This document shows positions 9,585 to 18,575 of a stretch of 64,000 nt of DNA, in pieces; position 1 is the first letter of the stretch, and each line of letters starts with the position of its first letter. The DNA is from Acidovorax delafieldii. Its GTDB lineage: Bacteria > Pseudomonadota > Gammaproteobacteria > Burkholderiales > Burkholderiaceae_C. The DNA lies in NCBI RefSeq assembly GCF_007993815.1, contig NZ_VJWE01000003.1, forward strand, positions 1 to 64,000. The letters run 5' to 3'. The position numbers and the translations under genes are program-made. Below the pieces are notes generated by a model. It was given only the letters and a program-made list of their open reading frames with translations, was not told the DNA's origin and did not search any database.

Positions 9585-10715
9585 ATGCTGCTGACCCAAG
9601 ACCAGGAAATGATCCGCGATGCGGTGCGCGACTTTGCGCAAACCGAGCTGTGGCCGAATGCCGCACGCTGGGACAAGGAACACCACTTCCCCAAGGAGGT
9701 CCACCAGGGCCTGGCCGCGCTGGGCGCGTATGGCATCTGCGTGCCCGAAGAGTTTGGCGGGGCCCACCTCGACTACCTCACGCTCGCGCTGGTGCTCGAA
9801 GAGATCGCCGCCGGTGACGGCGGCACCAGCACCGCCATCAGCGTGACCAATTGCCCGGTTAACGCCATCCTCATGCGCTACGGCAACGCGCAGCAAAAGC
9901 GCGACTGGCTCACGCCGCTGGCGCGTGGCGAAATGCTGGGTGCGTTTTGCCTGACCGAGCCACATGTGGGCTCCGACGCCTCCGCCCTGCGCACCACGGC
10001 GGTGAAGCAGGGCGACGAATACGTGATCAACGGGGTCAAGCAGTTCATCACCAGCGGCAAGAACGGTCATGTGGCCATCGTCATCGCCGTCACCGACAAG
10101 GGCGCGGGCAAGAAGGGCATGAGCGCCTTCCTAGTGCCCACCAACAACCCCGGCTACGTGGTGGCGCGGCTGGAAGACAAGCTGGGCCAGCACAGCAGCG
10201 ACACGGCGCAGATCAACTTCGACAACTGCCGCGTCCCCGCCGAGAACCTGATCGGTGCCGAGGGCGAGGGCTACAAGATCGCCCTGGGCGCGCTCGAAGG
10301 CGGCCGCATCGGCATCGCAGCCCAAAGCGTGGGCATGGCGCGCAGCGCCTTCGACGCGGCGCTGGCGTATTCCAAAGAGCGCGAAAGCTTCGGCACCGCC
10401 ATCTTCAACCACCAGGCCGTGGGTTTCCGCCTGGCCGACTGCGCCACGCAGATCGAGGCCGCGCGCCAGCTCATCTGGCACGCCGCCGCGCTGCGCGATG
10501 CCGGAAAGCCCTGCCTGAAGGAAGCCGCCATGGCCAAGCTGTTTGCCAGCGAAATGGCCGAACGCGTGTGCAGCGCCGCCATCCAGACGCTGGGCGGTTA
10601 CGGCGTGGTGAACGACTTCCCGGTGGAGCGCATCTACCGCGACGTGCGCGTGTGCCAGATCTACGAAGGCACGAGCGACGTGCAGAAGATCATCATCCAG
10701 CGCGCGCTGGCCTGA
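9585..10715 (+). CDS. Acyl-CoA dehydrogenase
   Basis: A 376-residue FAD acyl-CoA dehydrogenase of the short/branched-chain group. The signatures AFCLTEPHVGSDASAL and QTLGGYGVVNDFPVERIYRD are present. The catalytic base is in the canonical position, E361 in IYEGTSDVQK, unlike the isovaleryl-CoA dehydrogenase upstream. The start at 9585 is preceded by GGAG at an 8-base spacing; the earlier in-frame ATG at 9558 is less likely. Likely substrates are isobutyryl-, 2-methylbutyryl- or short straight-chain acyl-CoA, but sequence alone does not decide. Confidence 0.93.
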   Translation: MLLTQDQEMIRDAVRDFAQTELWPNAARWDKEHHFPKEVHQGLAALGAYGICVPEEFGGAHLDYLTLALVLEEIAAGDGGTSTAISVTNCPVNAILMRYGNAQQKRDWLTPLARGEMLGAFCLTEPHVGSDASALRTTAVKQGDEYVINGVKQFITSGKNGHVAIVIAVTDKGAGKKGMSAFLVPTNNPGYVVARLEDKLGQHSSDTAQINFDNCRVPAENLIGAEGEGYKIALGALEGGRIGIAAQSVGMARSAFDAALAYSKERESFGTAIFNHQAVGFRLADCATQIEAARQLIWHAAALRDAGKPCLKEAAMAKLFASEMAERVCSAAIQTLGGYGVVNDFPVERIYRDVRVCQIYEGTSDVQKIIIQRALA

Positions 10716-10778
10716 GCCTGCGAGTCAGGTTTCTCGGCCCGCCTTTCGCCGGCCTTTCGGGCGCAGCTCAAAAAACGC

Positions 10779-11972
10779 TCAGCCCCTGAGGCGCAACTCG
10801 CGCTCCAGCAGCGCCAGCCGCTCGGGCTCGGCGTGGTGCCGGGCCACCGGCTGCACGCTGGCAAACACGGTGCGCCCCATTTCGGCACGCCCGCTCCAGG
10901 CCAGTGCCAGTGCGTAGTCGCAGGTGCATACGGCCAGTGAGGGCCAGGCGCCCGGGGCCTTGCGCACCAGCCCCAGAAACTGCTCACACGCCTTGCCCAG
11001 GTGGCTGGCGGCCTCGCCCGCCCGGGCCGGGTCGCGCAGCGCAATCATGCCCCGCACCCAGTCGATGAACGCTTGCCCGTGGGGTGGCAGCATGGCGGGC
11101 TGCAGCGTGTCCACGAGGCGCTGCGCTTCGTCGGTGTGGCCCGCGCGGGCCTCACCCAGGGCCAGGTCCAACTGCAGAGTGGGCTCTCCCGGCCGCTGCG
11201 CCATCAGCTCGCGCAGGCGGGCGGTAAAGCCCGCATGGTCGCCCGTGGCCAGGGGCAAGGTATAGATGCGGGCCAAGAATTCGCCTTCGTCCGCCGGGCG
11301 CATGGGGTGGATGCGCAAGCGCAGGATGGCGGCGTCCACCCCTTCGGCGCGCGCCTCGAACCAGGCCATGCGCACCGCGGCGTCCCAGGCGGGCTGCCGC
11401 AAGAACGCATGCCGTTCGGCCGCGCGGGCCAGCCGCTGGGCCAGCACGTCGAGGCGGGGCAGGTCGCCCGTGGCGTGCGCGTGCAGCATCTGCTGGTACG
11501 TGCGCTGAAACTGGTGCATGTAGGCAAAGACCCCCAGCGGCGCCAGCATGGCCAGTACCAGAATCCCTTGCACCCATGGGCTCCACTGGCGCCACACGGC
11601 CAGCGCCACCAGGGCCGCGCACACCAGCAGCCAGGTACGGTTGTTGCGCAGCAGCTGGCGCAGCGTGGTCCACAGGCCGGGGTTCTGCTGCGCTTCGATC
11701 TGGTCGCGCGCCAGCTGGCGCAGTGCCTTCACGTCCAGGGTGCCCAGTGCGTCGTCCGCCATCTCGGTCATCGCACGGGCATACAGCCCCGAGGTGTGCA
11801 ACTGCACCTGGGTCAGCGGGGGCTGCTGCAGCGCCGCAATGGCCTGCATGGCTTCTTCGGCCGTCTGGGCATGCACAAACCCCTCGGTGGGGCGGCCTTG
11901 TGCATCCTGCGCCTGGTACAGCCAGCGGGGCTGGCCGGGCGGTGGGGGCGGGGTGGTCCCGGTGGTGGTCAT
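10779..11972 (-). CDS. Hypothetical membrane protein with helical-repeat C-terminus
   Basis: A 397-residue protein with no recognised name. The N-terminus (residues 1-100) is soluble with a Pro-rich start (TPPPPPGQPRWLYQAQD), resembling small GYF-like or DUF4339-type modules. Two adjacent membrane helices follow (TWLLVCAALVALAVW and GILVLAMLAPLGVFAYM). The remaining ~230 residues look like TPR-type alpha-helical repeats (LDLALGEARAGHTDEAQRLVD). The start ATG at 11972 has an AGGAGG box about 10 bases upstream; longer in-frame extensions lack support. The next gene upstream on this strand is 254 bases away, and that gap shows no gene. Confidence 0.75.
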   Translation of the reverse strand: MTTTGTTPPPPPGQPRWLYQAQDAQGRPTEGFVHAQTAEEAMQAIAALQQPPLTQVQLHTSGLYARAMTEMADDALGTLDVKALRQLARDQIEAQQNPGLWTTLRQLLRNNRTWLLVCAALVALAVWRQWSPWVQGILVLAMLAPLGVFAYMHQFQRTYQQMLHAHATGDLPRLDVLAQRLARAAERHAFLRQPAWDAAVRMAWFEARAEGVDAAILRLRIHPMRPADEGEFLARIYTLPLATGDHAGFTARLRELMAQRPGEPTLQLDLALGEARAGHTDEAQRLVDTLQPAMLPPHGQAFIDWVRGMIALRDPARAGEAASHLGKACEQFLGLVRKAPGAWPSLAVCTCDYALALAWSGRAEMGRTVFASVQPVARHHAEPERLALLERELRLRG

Positions 11973-12226
11973 GGTGTGGCTCCCTCCTGGTGTGATTTGC
12001 CAGCGTGTCGATGTCGCCGGTCGTTGGCTGCGGATGGTAGGGGGCTGCGTGATCGCCGCGTGCAGCGGGCAGACGGGCGGTGCACCGCTGGCAGACGACC
12101 GGTGCCGTGATACCTGCCTTTGCCTGAGCAGGCCGCAGGCAACAACCGCACGTTCTGCGGCGGCTGGGGCTTCGAAAGACACCGGTAGGTGTACTAATGC
12201 GCTATTGAAAAGGTAGCTGTCTGTGC

Positions 12227-14782
12227 TTATGGGAAAGGCACCGCGCTCTGGTCCTGCCGCCTGTTGCTGGGGGCCAGCCACTGCGCCAGCACAGCGTGCA
12301 GCTCTGCAGGGTTCACGGGCTTGCGCAGCACCAGGTAGCCCTCGTCTTCGGCGTCCCGCAAGGCGGGGGCGTCAAACTCGCCGCTGACCATCGCACCCCG
12401 GGCGGCTGGGCAGCGGGCCAGCAGCGTGCGCAGGATGTCAAAGCCGCTCTCGCCCGAGCGCAGTCGCTGGTCGCAGAAGATGGCATCTGGCACCAGGCCT
12501 TCGTCGAGCCGGCCATGGGCTTCGGCCCCGGTGGTGGCATAGGCTGCCGTCACGCCCCAGGCTTCGAGCATGGCGCGCCAGGCCTTGAGCACCTGGGGGT
12601 CATCGTCCAGCACCAGGCACTGGCCCTGCAGCGGGCGGTCCACGATGGACTGGCGGTGTGCCGTTGCGGGGGCGGTGGACGCGCCTGCATCGGGTGCCAC
12701 ATGGGCTGGCAGCCGCAGCCAGAAGCGCGACCCCTGTCCCGCCAGCGAACGTACGCCGTACGCCGCCCCTAACTGCTCGGCGCAGCGCGCCACCACAGCC
12801 AAGCCCAGGCCGTGCCCCGCTTCGTCCATCTGGTCGGCCCGCGCTCCCCGATAGTAGGGGCTGAACACCCGGGCCTGATCGGCGGGGGCAATGCCAATGC
12901 CCGTGTCCCGCACCTCCACCAGCCAGTCACCGCCGCGTGCGCGTGCGCTCACCAGCACCTTGCCCTGCGGTGTGTAGCGGATGGCGTTCTGCACCAGGTT
13001 CGCCAGCGCCTGGCGCAGCAGCACCGGCTCGGCCCACACGGTGGCGCCACGGCGCGGCAGCCGCAGCCGCAGGGTCAGGCCGCCGAGGCTGGCTTGCTCG
13101 CGGAAGAGGCGCACAACGTCCGCCAGCAGGGCGCCAAGGTCCACGGCGGCTTTGTGGCCCAGCGGCTGCCCCGACTCCAGGCGCGACAGGTCCAGCAGCG
13201 CATTGAACAGCTGGCTCATGGCCTGCATGCTGGTGCGCAGGTCGGCCACCAGCGGGCGCAGGACCGGGTCGGTATTGCGCAGGTTGATCGCCTCCACCAT
13301 CAAGGACATGGCGTGCACGGGTTGGCGCAGGTCGTGGCTGGCGGTGGCGAGGAACAGGTTTTTTTCGGTCAGGGCGCCTTCCGCCTGGCGCCGGGCTGCG
13401 GCCAGGGCCTCATTGGCAGTGCGCGTGCGGCGGTACAGCCAGAAGCTGGCGCCCGCCGCAAGCAGTGCCAGTGCCACCGCAGCCGCCAGTCCGATCTGCT
13501 GCATGCGCCGCACGCGCAGCTCGGCATCCTGCACCCGGTTGGCCTGCGCGAGCTGCTCGATCTGGCGCTGCCGTTCAGCGCTGTCAAAGCGCTCCTGCAA
13601 GGTCGTCACAGCCTGGTCGCGCTCGGTATGGAACAGCTCCTTGGCCAGCGCCTGCTGCTTGCGGGTGGTGGCCATGGCCTCGCGGTACAGGCCGGCTTGC
13701 TCGTACATGCGCGACAGCTCGCCCAGCAACTGCTCTTCCATGGGCAGGGAGCCCGCTTCGTGCACAAACCGGATGCCCGCCTCCACCTCATGCACGCCGG
13801 CCGCAATGCGGCCCTGGCCCATGAGTGCAAAGCCCAGATTGGCCTGCGCCATTGCGGCCCCGTTCAGCTCGTGTGCATCGCGGTACGCGGCCAGGGCCTC
13901 GCGCATCACGGGCTCGGCCGCGGCATACGCCTTGCGCTGCAGCAGGACGTCGCCCAGGTTGTTCAGCGCCGTGGCCTGGAGCCCGGTGAGCCCTCCAGCG
14001 CGGGCGATCTGCAGGGACTGCCGGTAGGCGGCCACGGCGGTGTCGAGGTTGCCCTGCACGTTTTCCACATTCCCACGGTGCAGGTGCAGCCAGCCCTGCG
14101 CCTGCCGGGCGTCCAGCTTTTCGGCCAGGGGCAACGCCTCGCGGATGGTTTGCAGCGCCCGCTCCGGGTTCTTCATGTCGAAGTGCAGCAGCTCCAGGTG
14201 GGTGCGCGACCGCAGCTCAGACGTGGCCGCCTGGCGTGGCAGCGTGCGCGAGAGTTCCAGGCTGCGCAGCAGGTGGGCCATCGCCGTTTCGAACTGGCCG
14301 TTGCCGCTGTGCAGGGCGCCCAGCGTCAGGTGGTAGAGCCAGCGCACCCAGGGGTCGGGTGCGCGCTCGGCGGCGGCCGCTTCGCGCGCCAGTGCGTCCA
14401 GTCCGGCGCGTGTTTTTCCCGCCACGGCCAGTTGCCGGGCCTCGAAGCAGACAGCCAGCACCTGCGACGACGGATCTTTCTGCGCAGCGGCGAGCGCCTT
14501 CAGCTGCGCAATGCCCTCGGTCACCACCGTTGTCTGCCCGGTCTCGAAGGCTGCGTCTGTAAGCGCCGCCAAGTAAGTGCGCCGGGTCGCGGCATCGGCC
14601 GCGTTGGCAAAACGTGCCGCGGCGGCCTGCAGCGCCTGCACGGCTTCGGCGCTGTTGCGTTGCGACAGGTTTTGCAGCCGGTCCAGCTCGGCCAAGTCCG
14701 CGTTCAGTAGCTGTGCCCTTGCGGGCAATGCCGTCTGCAGGCACAGGGCCACGACCAGCACCACAACCCGGACGAGGCGCAT
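12227..14782 (-). CDS. Hybrid sensor histidine kinase with TPR sensor domain
   Basis: An 851-residue inner-membrane kinase. It has a signal peptide (residues 1-23, ending PARAQ) and a large periplasmic TPR-like sensor (about 40-400). A coiled coil and one membrane helix follow at about residues 430-450 (IGLAAAVALALLAAG). The HisKA phospho-acceptor is H483 in ASHDLRQPVHAM, and the HATPase domain has NAIRY, DTGIGI and GHGLGLAVV. The C-terminal receiver has a likely phospho-acceptor D771 in DAIFCDQRL. Its ATG overlaps the stop of the upstream response-regulator gene (TGATG), indicating translational coupling. The signal sensed is unknown. Confidence 0.92.
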   Translation of the reverse strand: MRLVRVVVLVVALCLQTALPARAQLLNADLAELDRLQNLSQRNSAEAVQALQAAAARFANAADAATRRTYLAALTDAAFETGQTTVVTEGIAQLKALAAAQKDPSSQVLAVCFEARQLAVAGKTRAGLDALAREAAAAERAPDPWVRWLYHLTLGALHSGNGQFETAMAHLLRSLELSRTLPRQAATSELRSRTHLELLHFDMKNPERALQTIREALPLAEKLDARQAQGWLHLHRGNVENVQGNLDTAVAAYRQSLQIARAGGLTGLQATALNNLGDVLLQRKAYAAAEPVMREALAAYRDAHELNGAAMAQANLGFALMGQGRIAAGVHEVEAGIRFVHEAGSLPMEEQLLGELSRMYEQAGLYREAMATTRKQQALAKELFHTERDQAVTTLQERFDSAERQRQIEQLAQANRVQDAELRVRRMQQIGLAAAVALALLAAGASFWLYRRTRTANEALAAARRQAEGALTEKNLFLATASHDLRQPVHAMSLMVEAINLRNTDPVLRPLVADLRTSMQAMSQLFNALLDLSRLESGQPLGHKAAVDLGALLADVVRLFREQASLGGLTLRLRLPRRGATVWAEPVLLRQALANLVQNAIRYTPQGKVLVSARARGGDWLVEVRDTGIGIAPADQARVFSPYYRGARADQMDEAGHGLGLAVVARCAEQLGAAYGVRSLAGQGSRFWLRLPAHVAPDAGASTAPATAHRQSIVDRPLQGQCLVLDDDPQVLKAWRAMLEAWGVTAAYATTGAEAHGRLDEGLVPDAIFCDQRLRSGESGFDILRTLLARCPAARGAMVSGEFDAPALRDAEDEGYLVLRKPVNPAELHAVLAQWLAPSNRRQDQSAVPFP

Positions 14783-15432
14783 CAGGGCAGCTCCAGCCGC
14801 CGCCCGCGCAGCAGGGTGATGGCCTCGACCCGTGTGCGCACCCGCAGCCGCTCCAGGATGCCCGTCACGTGCTCCTTCACGGTGCTCTCTGCAATATCCA
14901 GCTGCGATGCAATGCGCTTGTTGGGCAGCCCCTGCAGCACCAGCGCAAGGATCTGGCCCTGCCGGACAGACAGCCCCAGCTCGGCCGGTGTCACCGGCAG
15001 GTCGCGGCTGCGCAGCGGCTGGCTGCCCGGATGGCCCGGTTCAAACCAGACCAGCCCGCTCAGCAAGGCCTCCACCGCCAGCCCGAAGGTTTCAGGCGCC
15101 GCTTGTTTGTGGATGAATCCCTGCGCGCCTGCCTGCCGGGCCTGGTCCATCACGGCGGGGTCATCGTCGCCACTGATCACCGCGATGGGCATTCCGGGGC
15201 AGTGGTTGCGCACCTGGGCGATCAGACCCACGGCGGCGCCTTCTGCCAGCCAGAAGTCGATGAGCGCGATGGCCGGTGTGCCCCGCGTGTCCACCCAGCG
15301 CAGAAGGTCGTTTGCCCCAGCGGCCACCACCACGTCCATCTGCGGCAGTCGCGCGCGCAGGAATTCGGCCATGCCGTGTGCCACCAACGGATGGTCGTCA
15401 AGGATGAGCGCGTACTGAGAGGTGGAGGACAT
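14782..15432 (-). CDS. LuxR/NarL-type response regulator
   Basis: A 216-residue response regulator. The receiver domain has acidic residues D12/D13 and phospho-acceptor D59 (ALIDFWLAEG), with a conserved lysine in FIHKQ. The C-terminal LuxR helix-turn-helix (about 150-212) contains LVLQGLPNKRIASQLDIAESTVKEHV. It is first in an operon with the hybrid kinase, which it overlaps by one base. The start at 15432 (MSSTSQYALILDDHP) places the receiver correctly; no strong ribosome site is seen. It diverges from the lipoprotein gene at 15613, a possible target. Confidence 0.92.
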   Translation of the reverse strand: MSSTSQYALILDDHPLVAHGMAEFLRARLPQMDVVVAAGANDLLRWVDTRGTPAIALIDFWLAEGAAVGLIAQVRNHCPGMPIAVISGDDDPAVMDQARQAGAQGFIHKQAAPETFGLAVEALLSGLVWFEPGHPGSQPLRSRDLPVTPAELGLSVRQGQILALVLQGLPNKRIASQLDIAESTVKEHVTGILERLRVRTRVEAITLLRGRRLELP

Positions 15433-15612
15433 GCGGTGGTGGAGGGGGCGCAACCCGGCGGGATGCCGGTGCCAGAAGGTATGCCTGCGGGCAAATTCTG
15501 CCAAGTGTTCAGCAGTATGGGCGGCGCGCAAACCCTACCAGCGTAGGGTTTCGCACGGGATGGGGTGCTGCACAGAATCCGCGCTCCATTCACCATCACG
15601 AGGTTTCTGTTC

Positions 15613-16689
15613 ATGACACGACAAGCCAGCGCAACGGGTGCCGGGCGCACCTGGCACTCTGCACGACCTATCTTCCGCTGGGCCCCCCTGGGCCTGGCTG
15701 CCGCCTTGCTGGTGGGCTGTGGCGGCGGTGATGACGACAACGGCACGCCTCCGCCCAGCGCTGGCGCATTCAGTATCGGCGGCGCGGTCAGCGGCCTGGG
15801 GGCTGGCAAAACGGTGACGCTGCAGAACGCCGGCAAGGACGACCTGACGGTGAACACCAATGGCAACTTCGTGTTCGTCACGCGTCTGGACAACGGCATT
15901 GCCTATGCCGTCACCGTGAAGACCCAGCCCAGCGGGCAGCGCTGCACGGTGACGGAAGGCACCGGCACAGCCACTGCCAACGTGAGCAACGTGCAGGTGC
16001 GCTGCGAAAACCTGGCGGCTGCCACCTACACGGTGGGCGGCTCGGTCAGCGGCCTGGCGGGTGGCGCCGTGGTGCTGCAGAACAACGGGCGCGACGATCT
16101 GTCGGTCTCCAGCAACGGCGGCTTCACGTTTGGCACGGCACTGGCGGGTGGCACGGCCTACGCCATCACGGTGCGCACGCAGCCTTCGGGCCAGAGCTGC
16201 ACGGTGCGCAACGGAACGGGCACGGTAGGGTCGGCCAATGTGAGTTCGGTGGACGTGAGCTGCGCGACGGCGGCGCTGGGGCTGCCGGAGGGCGACTGGA
16301 AGCAGGAGCTGTGCGTGGTGGTGCGGCCAGGAACCTGGGGACGCTCGCTGTGGCGCATCACCCGCCAGAGCGACACCCGCGTCGTGGGGCAGATTGGCGT
16401 GGTGACCTATGCCGACGCCAACTGTTCCGGCACGGGCACCGTCGCAGGTCCGCTGACCGATGTGGGCAATGTAGCGTTCGACCGCAACGGCAGCACGGCC
16501 ACGCTGACCGCTTTCTGGGGGCTGTGGACCCAGCCGTCGGGCCTGACATCGCGCGCTGTCTGGGCACGCAAGGGGCCCCGCCTGTGCATCTTTGGCGATC
16601 AGATACCCACCGCGTTCCCGACGGCGGCCAGTGTGGAGAGCTACGTGGACACCGTTCTGCCCGCCAAGACCTGCTACACGCAAAACTGA
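15613..16689 (+). CDS. Lipoprotein with tandem Cys-containing repeats
   Basis: A 358-residue predicted lipoprotein. After an N-terminal basic stretch, the signal peptide ends in the lipobox LLVGC, followed by a Gly/Asp-rich linker. Two tandem ~80-residue repeats follow (about 55-215). Each starts G-G-x-V-S-G-L, carries TQPSGQxCTV, and ends in a second Cys (VQVRC, VDVSC), suggesting one disulfide per unit. The C-terminal ~130 residues (VGQIGVVTYADANCSGTGTV) form a separate domain. Function is unknown; surface or periplasmic location is inferred from the lipobox. It is divergent from the response regulator. Confidence 0.8.
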   Translation: MTRQASATGAGRTWHSARPIFRWAPLGLAAALLVGCGGGDDDNGTPPPSAGAFSIGGAVSGLGAGKTVTLQNAGKDDLTVNTNGNFVFVTRLDNGIAYAVTVKTQPSGQRCTVTEGTGTATANVSNVQVRCENLAAATYTVGGSVSGLAGGAVVLQNNGRDDLSVSSNGGFTFGTALAGGTAYAITVRTQPSGQSCTVRNGTGTVGSANVSSVDVSCATAALGLPEGDWKQELCVVVRPGTWGRSLWRITRQSDTRVVGQIGVVTYADANCSGTGTVAGPLTDVGNVAFDRNGSTATLTAFWGLWTQPSGLTSRAVWARKGPRLCIFGDQIPTAFPTAASVESYVDTVLPAKTCYTQN

Positions 16690-16722
16690 GTGCTGGGGGC
16701 TGTACGGCCCCCCAACCAACCC

Positions 16723-16759
16723 AAAGCCCCCGCAGCGAAGTTGCTGCGGGGGGCTTTTC
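16723..16759 (+). terminator. Rho-independent terminator
   Basis: A GC-rich stem (AAAGCCCCCGCAGC / GCTGCGGGGGGCTTTT, one bulge) lies 34 bases after the lipoprotein gene, with a T-rich end. It may also serve the converging gene on the other strand. Confidence 0.8.
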
Positions 16760-16855
16760 TTTGATCGGCTGTGATCCGCTTTGTGTTGGAGCGCGCCCAT
16801 TGGCCCATTGCTGCAGAGCCACCCGCCCCGGTGTGCCCGGGGCATCCCTCAGGCT

Positions 16856-17992
16856 TCAGCGGGCGAGTTCCGCCGCCGTGGCCGCATCCAGCCGCCCGGA
16901 TGTGGGCAGCCCTTTGTCCTTCTGAAAGGCGCGCAGCGCTGCCGTAGTCTTGCCGCCCATGGCGCCATCGGGCGTGCCCGCGTTGTAGCCCAGCTCGTTC
17001 AGGCGGGCCTGCGCATCGCGCAGCGAAAGTCCTGCGGTGGCTCCATTGTTTTGCGCGGCAGCACGCGCGGCCGTTGTCTGCGAGGGCGGTGCGGCGCCGT
17101 CCACACTCAGCCGCCCGCCACCCCCCAGGCCCTGGCCCTTCACCGTCTGGGCGCGGTAGTTGCGCAGCGACTGCACCATCTGGTTGAACGCATCCATGAA
17201 AGCGGCCGCAATCACCTTGCCTTCGGCCGTGTTGGAGTAGCCGCCCATGCGCGCGCCGCCCGATCCGCCCAGCAGTTGCCCCATGGCGCCAAAGTCGGTC
17301 TTGGCGGCACTGCCTTCTGACGCCGCCACTTGCACACCGGATCGGTTGTCGATGAGCGTGAGCAGCGCGCTGGCCTCCTTGGTATTCATATTGCCGCCGA
17401 TGGCTGCCAGCAGGCCCCCCGCACGGCCACCGACCAGGCCGCCCAGCGATGCAGAGGCACCGCCTGCATTGTTGTTCTGGAACACGATTTCGGGCGACAG
17501 GCCATAGTCCGAGGCCACCATCTGCCCCTGGCCAAACTGGCTGCCCTGCCGCATTTCGCCCGACTGCATCAGCGCGCGCTCGCGCGTCATCGCGTTCATG
17601 CCGGCGGCGCCGCGCTCCACCACCACAAAGCAGTTGGACTGCTGCACCAGCAGACGCAGCAGGTTGGCCGTGGGCGGCAGGCGGTATTGGTCACGCAGGA
17701 TGGTGTACCAGCCAGCCTGCTGGTTCTCGATCAAGGAGACGGTGCCCAGCGGGCTTTCGCAACGCTCCAGCGAGTCGCTGGCGCCGGTAGAGGCTCCACC
17801 CGCAGCGCTGCCGGTGGCCACGGTCTTGGCATCGGCGCTGCCCATGCGCATGTTGGTGGTCTCACAGCCGCTCAGCAGTGCAGCAGCGGCCACGGCCGCG
17901 CTGACTGCGCACAGGCGCAGCGGGGTGGTTGAACGGGGCGGGGTGGCAGCGGCACGTGCGCGCCGCAGCGGGGCAGGAAGGGTGATAGTCAT
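16856..17992 (-). CDS. CsgG/HfaB-like lipoprotein with peptidoglycan-binding domain
   Basis: A 378-residue predicted lipoprotein: a basic N-terminus, a hydrophobic signal and the lipobox LLSGC. The central ~220 residues resemble CsgG/curli-assembly-type proteins (ANLLRLLVQQSNCFVVVERG, SALLTLIDNRSGVQVAASEG, a Gly-rich insert). The C-terminal ~70 residues match a PG_binding_1 domain (SLRDAQARLNELGYNAGTPDG, FQKDKGLPTSGRLD). It probably sits at the envelope, anchored to peptidoglycan. No curlin genes are nearby, so export of amyloid is not implied. The start ATG at 17992 begins the basic n-region; longer extensions lack a ribosome site. Confidence 0.8.
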   Translation of the reverse strand: MTITLPAPLRRARAAATPPRSTTPLRLCAVSAAVAAAALLSGCETTNMRMGSADAKTVATGSAAGGASTGASDSLERCESPLGTVSLIENQQAGWYTILRDQYRLPPTANLLRLLVQQSNCFVVVERGAAGMNAMTRERALMQSGEMRQGSQFGQGQMVASDYGLSPEIVFQNNNAGGASASLGGLVGGRAGGLLAAIGGNMNTKEASALLTLIDNRSGVQVAASEGSAAKTDFGAMGQLLGGSGGARMGGYSNTAEGKVIAAAFMDAFNQMVQSLRNYRAQTVKGQGLGGGGRLSVDGAAPPSQTTAARAAAQNNGATAGLSLRDAQARLNELGYNAGTPDGAMGGKTTAALRAFQKDKGLPTSGRLDAATAAELAR

Positions 17993-18141
17993 GGTGACGG
18001 GTGTGGCCGCATGTGCAGCGAAAGGGAGGAACACAAAGTCCTGATCTTTCGCCGTGCAGCCAATCACCGGCAACCCGACAGAGGTAGGGTGCAAGGGGCG
18101 GCACACCCGGCCCGGGCTGCGCCCCGCGCTTGTCAGAACAG

Positions 18142-18510
18142 TCAGCTGCTGGACAGCGCCGCGCTCTGCAACTGCGCCAGCGTCACGAACTCCAGGGCAC
18201 GCGCATGGGTGCACTCCAGGATCACCGGCGGTGCCACACCCGCCTCATAGGCTTCCTTCCAGCGCAGGGCGCACAGGCACCAGCGGTTGTTGGCCTTGAG
18301 TCCTGCAAACCGGTATTCGGGCCGGGGGGTGATGAGGTCATTGCCCCGCGACAGCGAGAAGTCCAGAAACGCCTGTGTCATGCGTGCGCAGATCACGTGG
18401 GTGCCGTGGTCGTGCTCGTCGGTGTTGCAGCAGCCATCGCGGTAGTAGCCGGTCAGCGGGTCGTAGGAGCAGGGCATCAGCATGGTGCCCAGAACGTTCA
18501 GTGCAGTCAT
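18142..18510 (-). CDS. DUF2237 family protein
   Basis: A 122-residue protein of the DUF2237 family. It is Cys/His-rich at the N-terminus (MPCSYDPLTGYYRDGCCNTDEHDHGTHVICA) and has the conserved RWCLCALRWKEA and APPVILECTHARALE. Family members are small cytosolic proteins of unknown function, often near metabolic genes. It is complete and lies between the CsgG-like lipoprotein and the DUF421 gene on the same strand. Confidence 0.9.
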   Translation of the reverse strand: MTALNVLGTMLMPCSYDPLTGYYRDGCCNTDEHDHGTHVICARMTQAFLDFSLSRGNDLITPRPEYRFAGLKANNRWCLCALRWKEAYEAGVAPPVILECTHARALEFVTLAQLQSAALSSS

Positions 18511-18575
18511 ATCGGGTCGCGTGTGTTGTAAGGGCCTATGGGGGGCGTAGATTGTTGGAGTGGGCGCGGGGCGGC

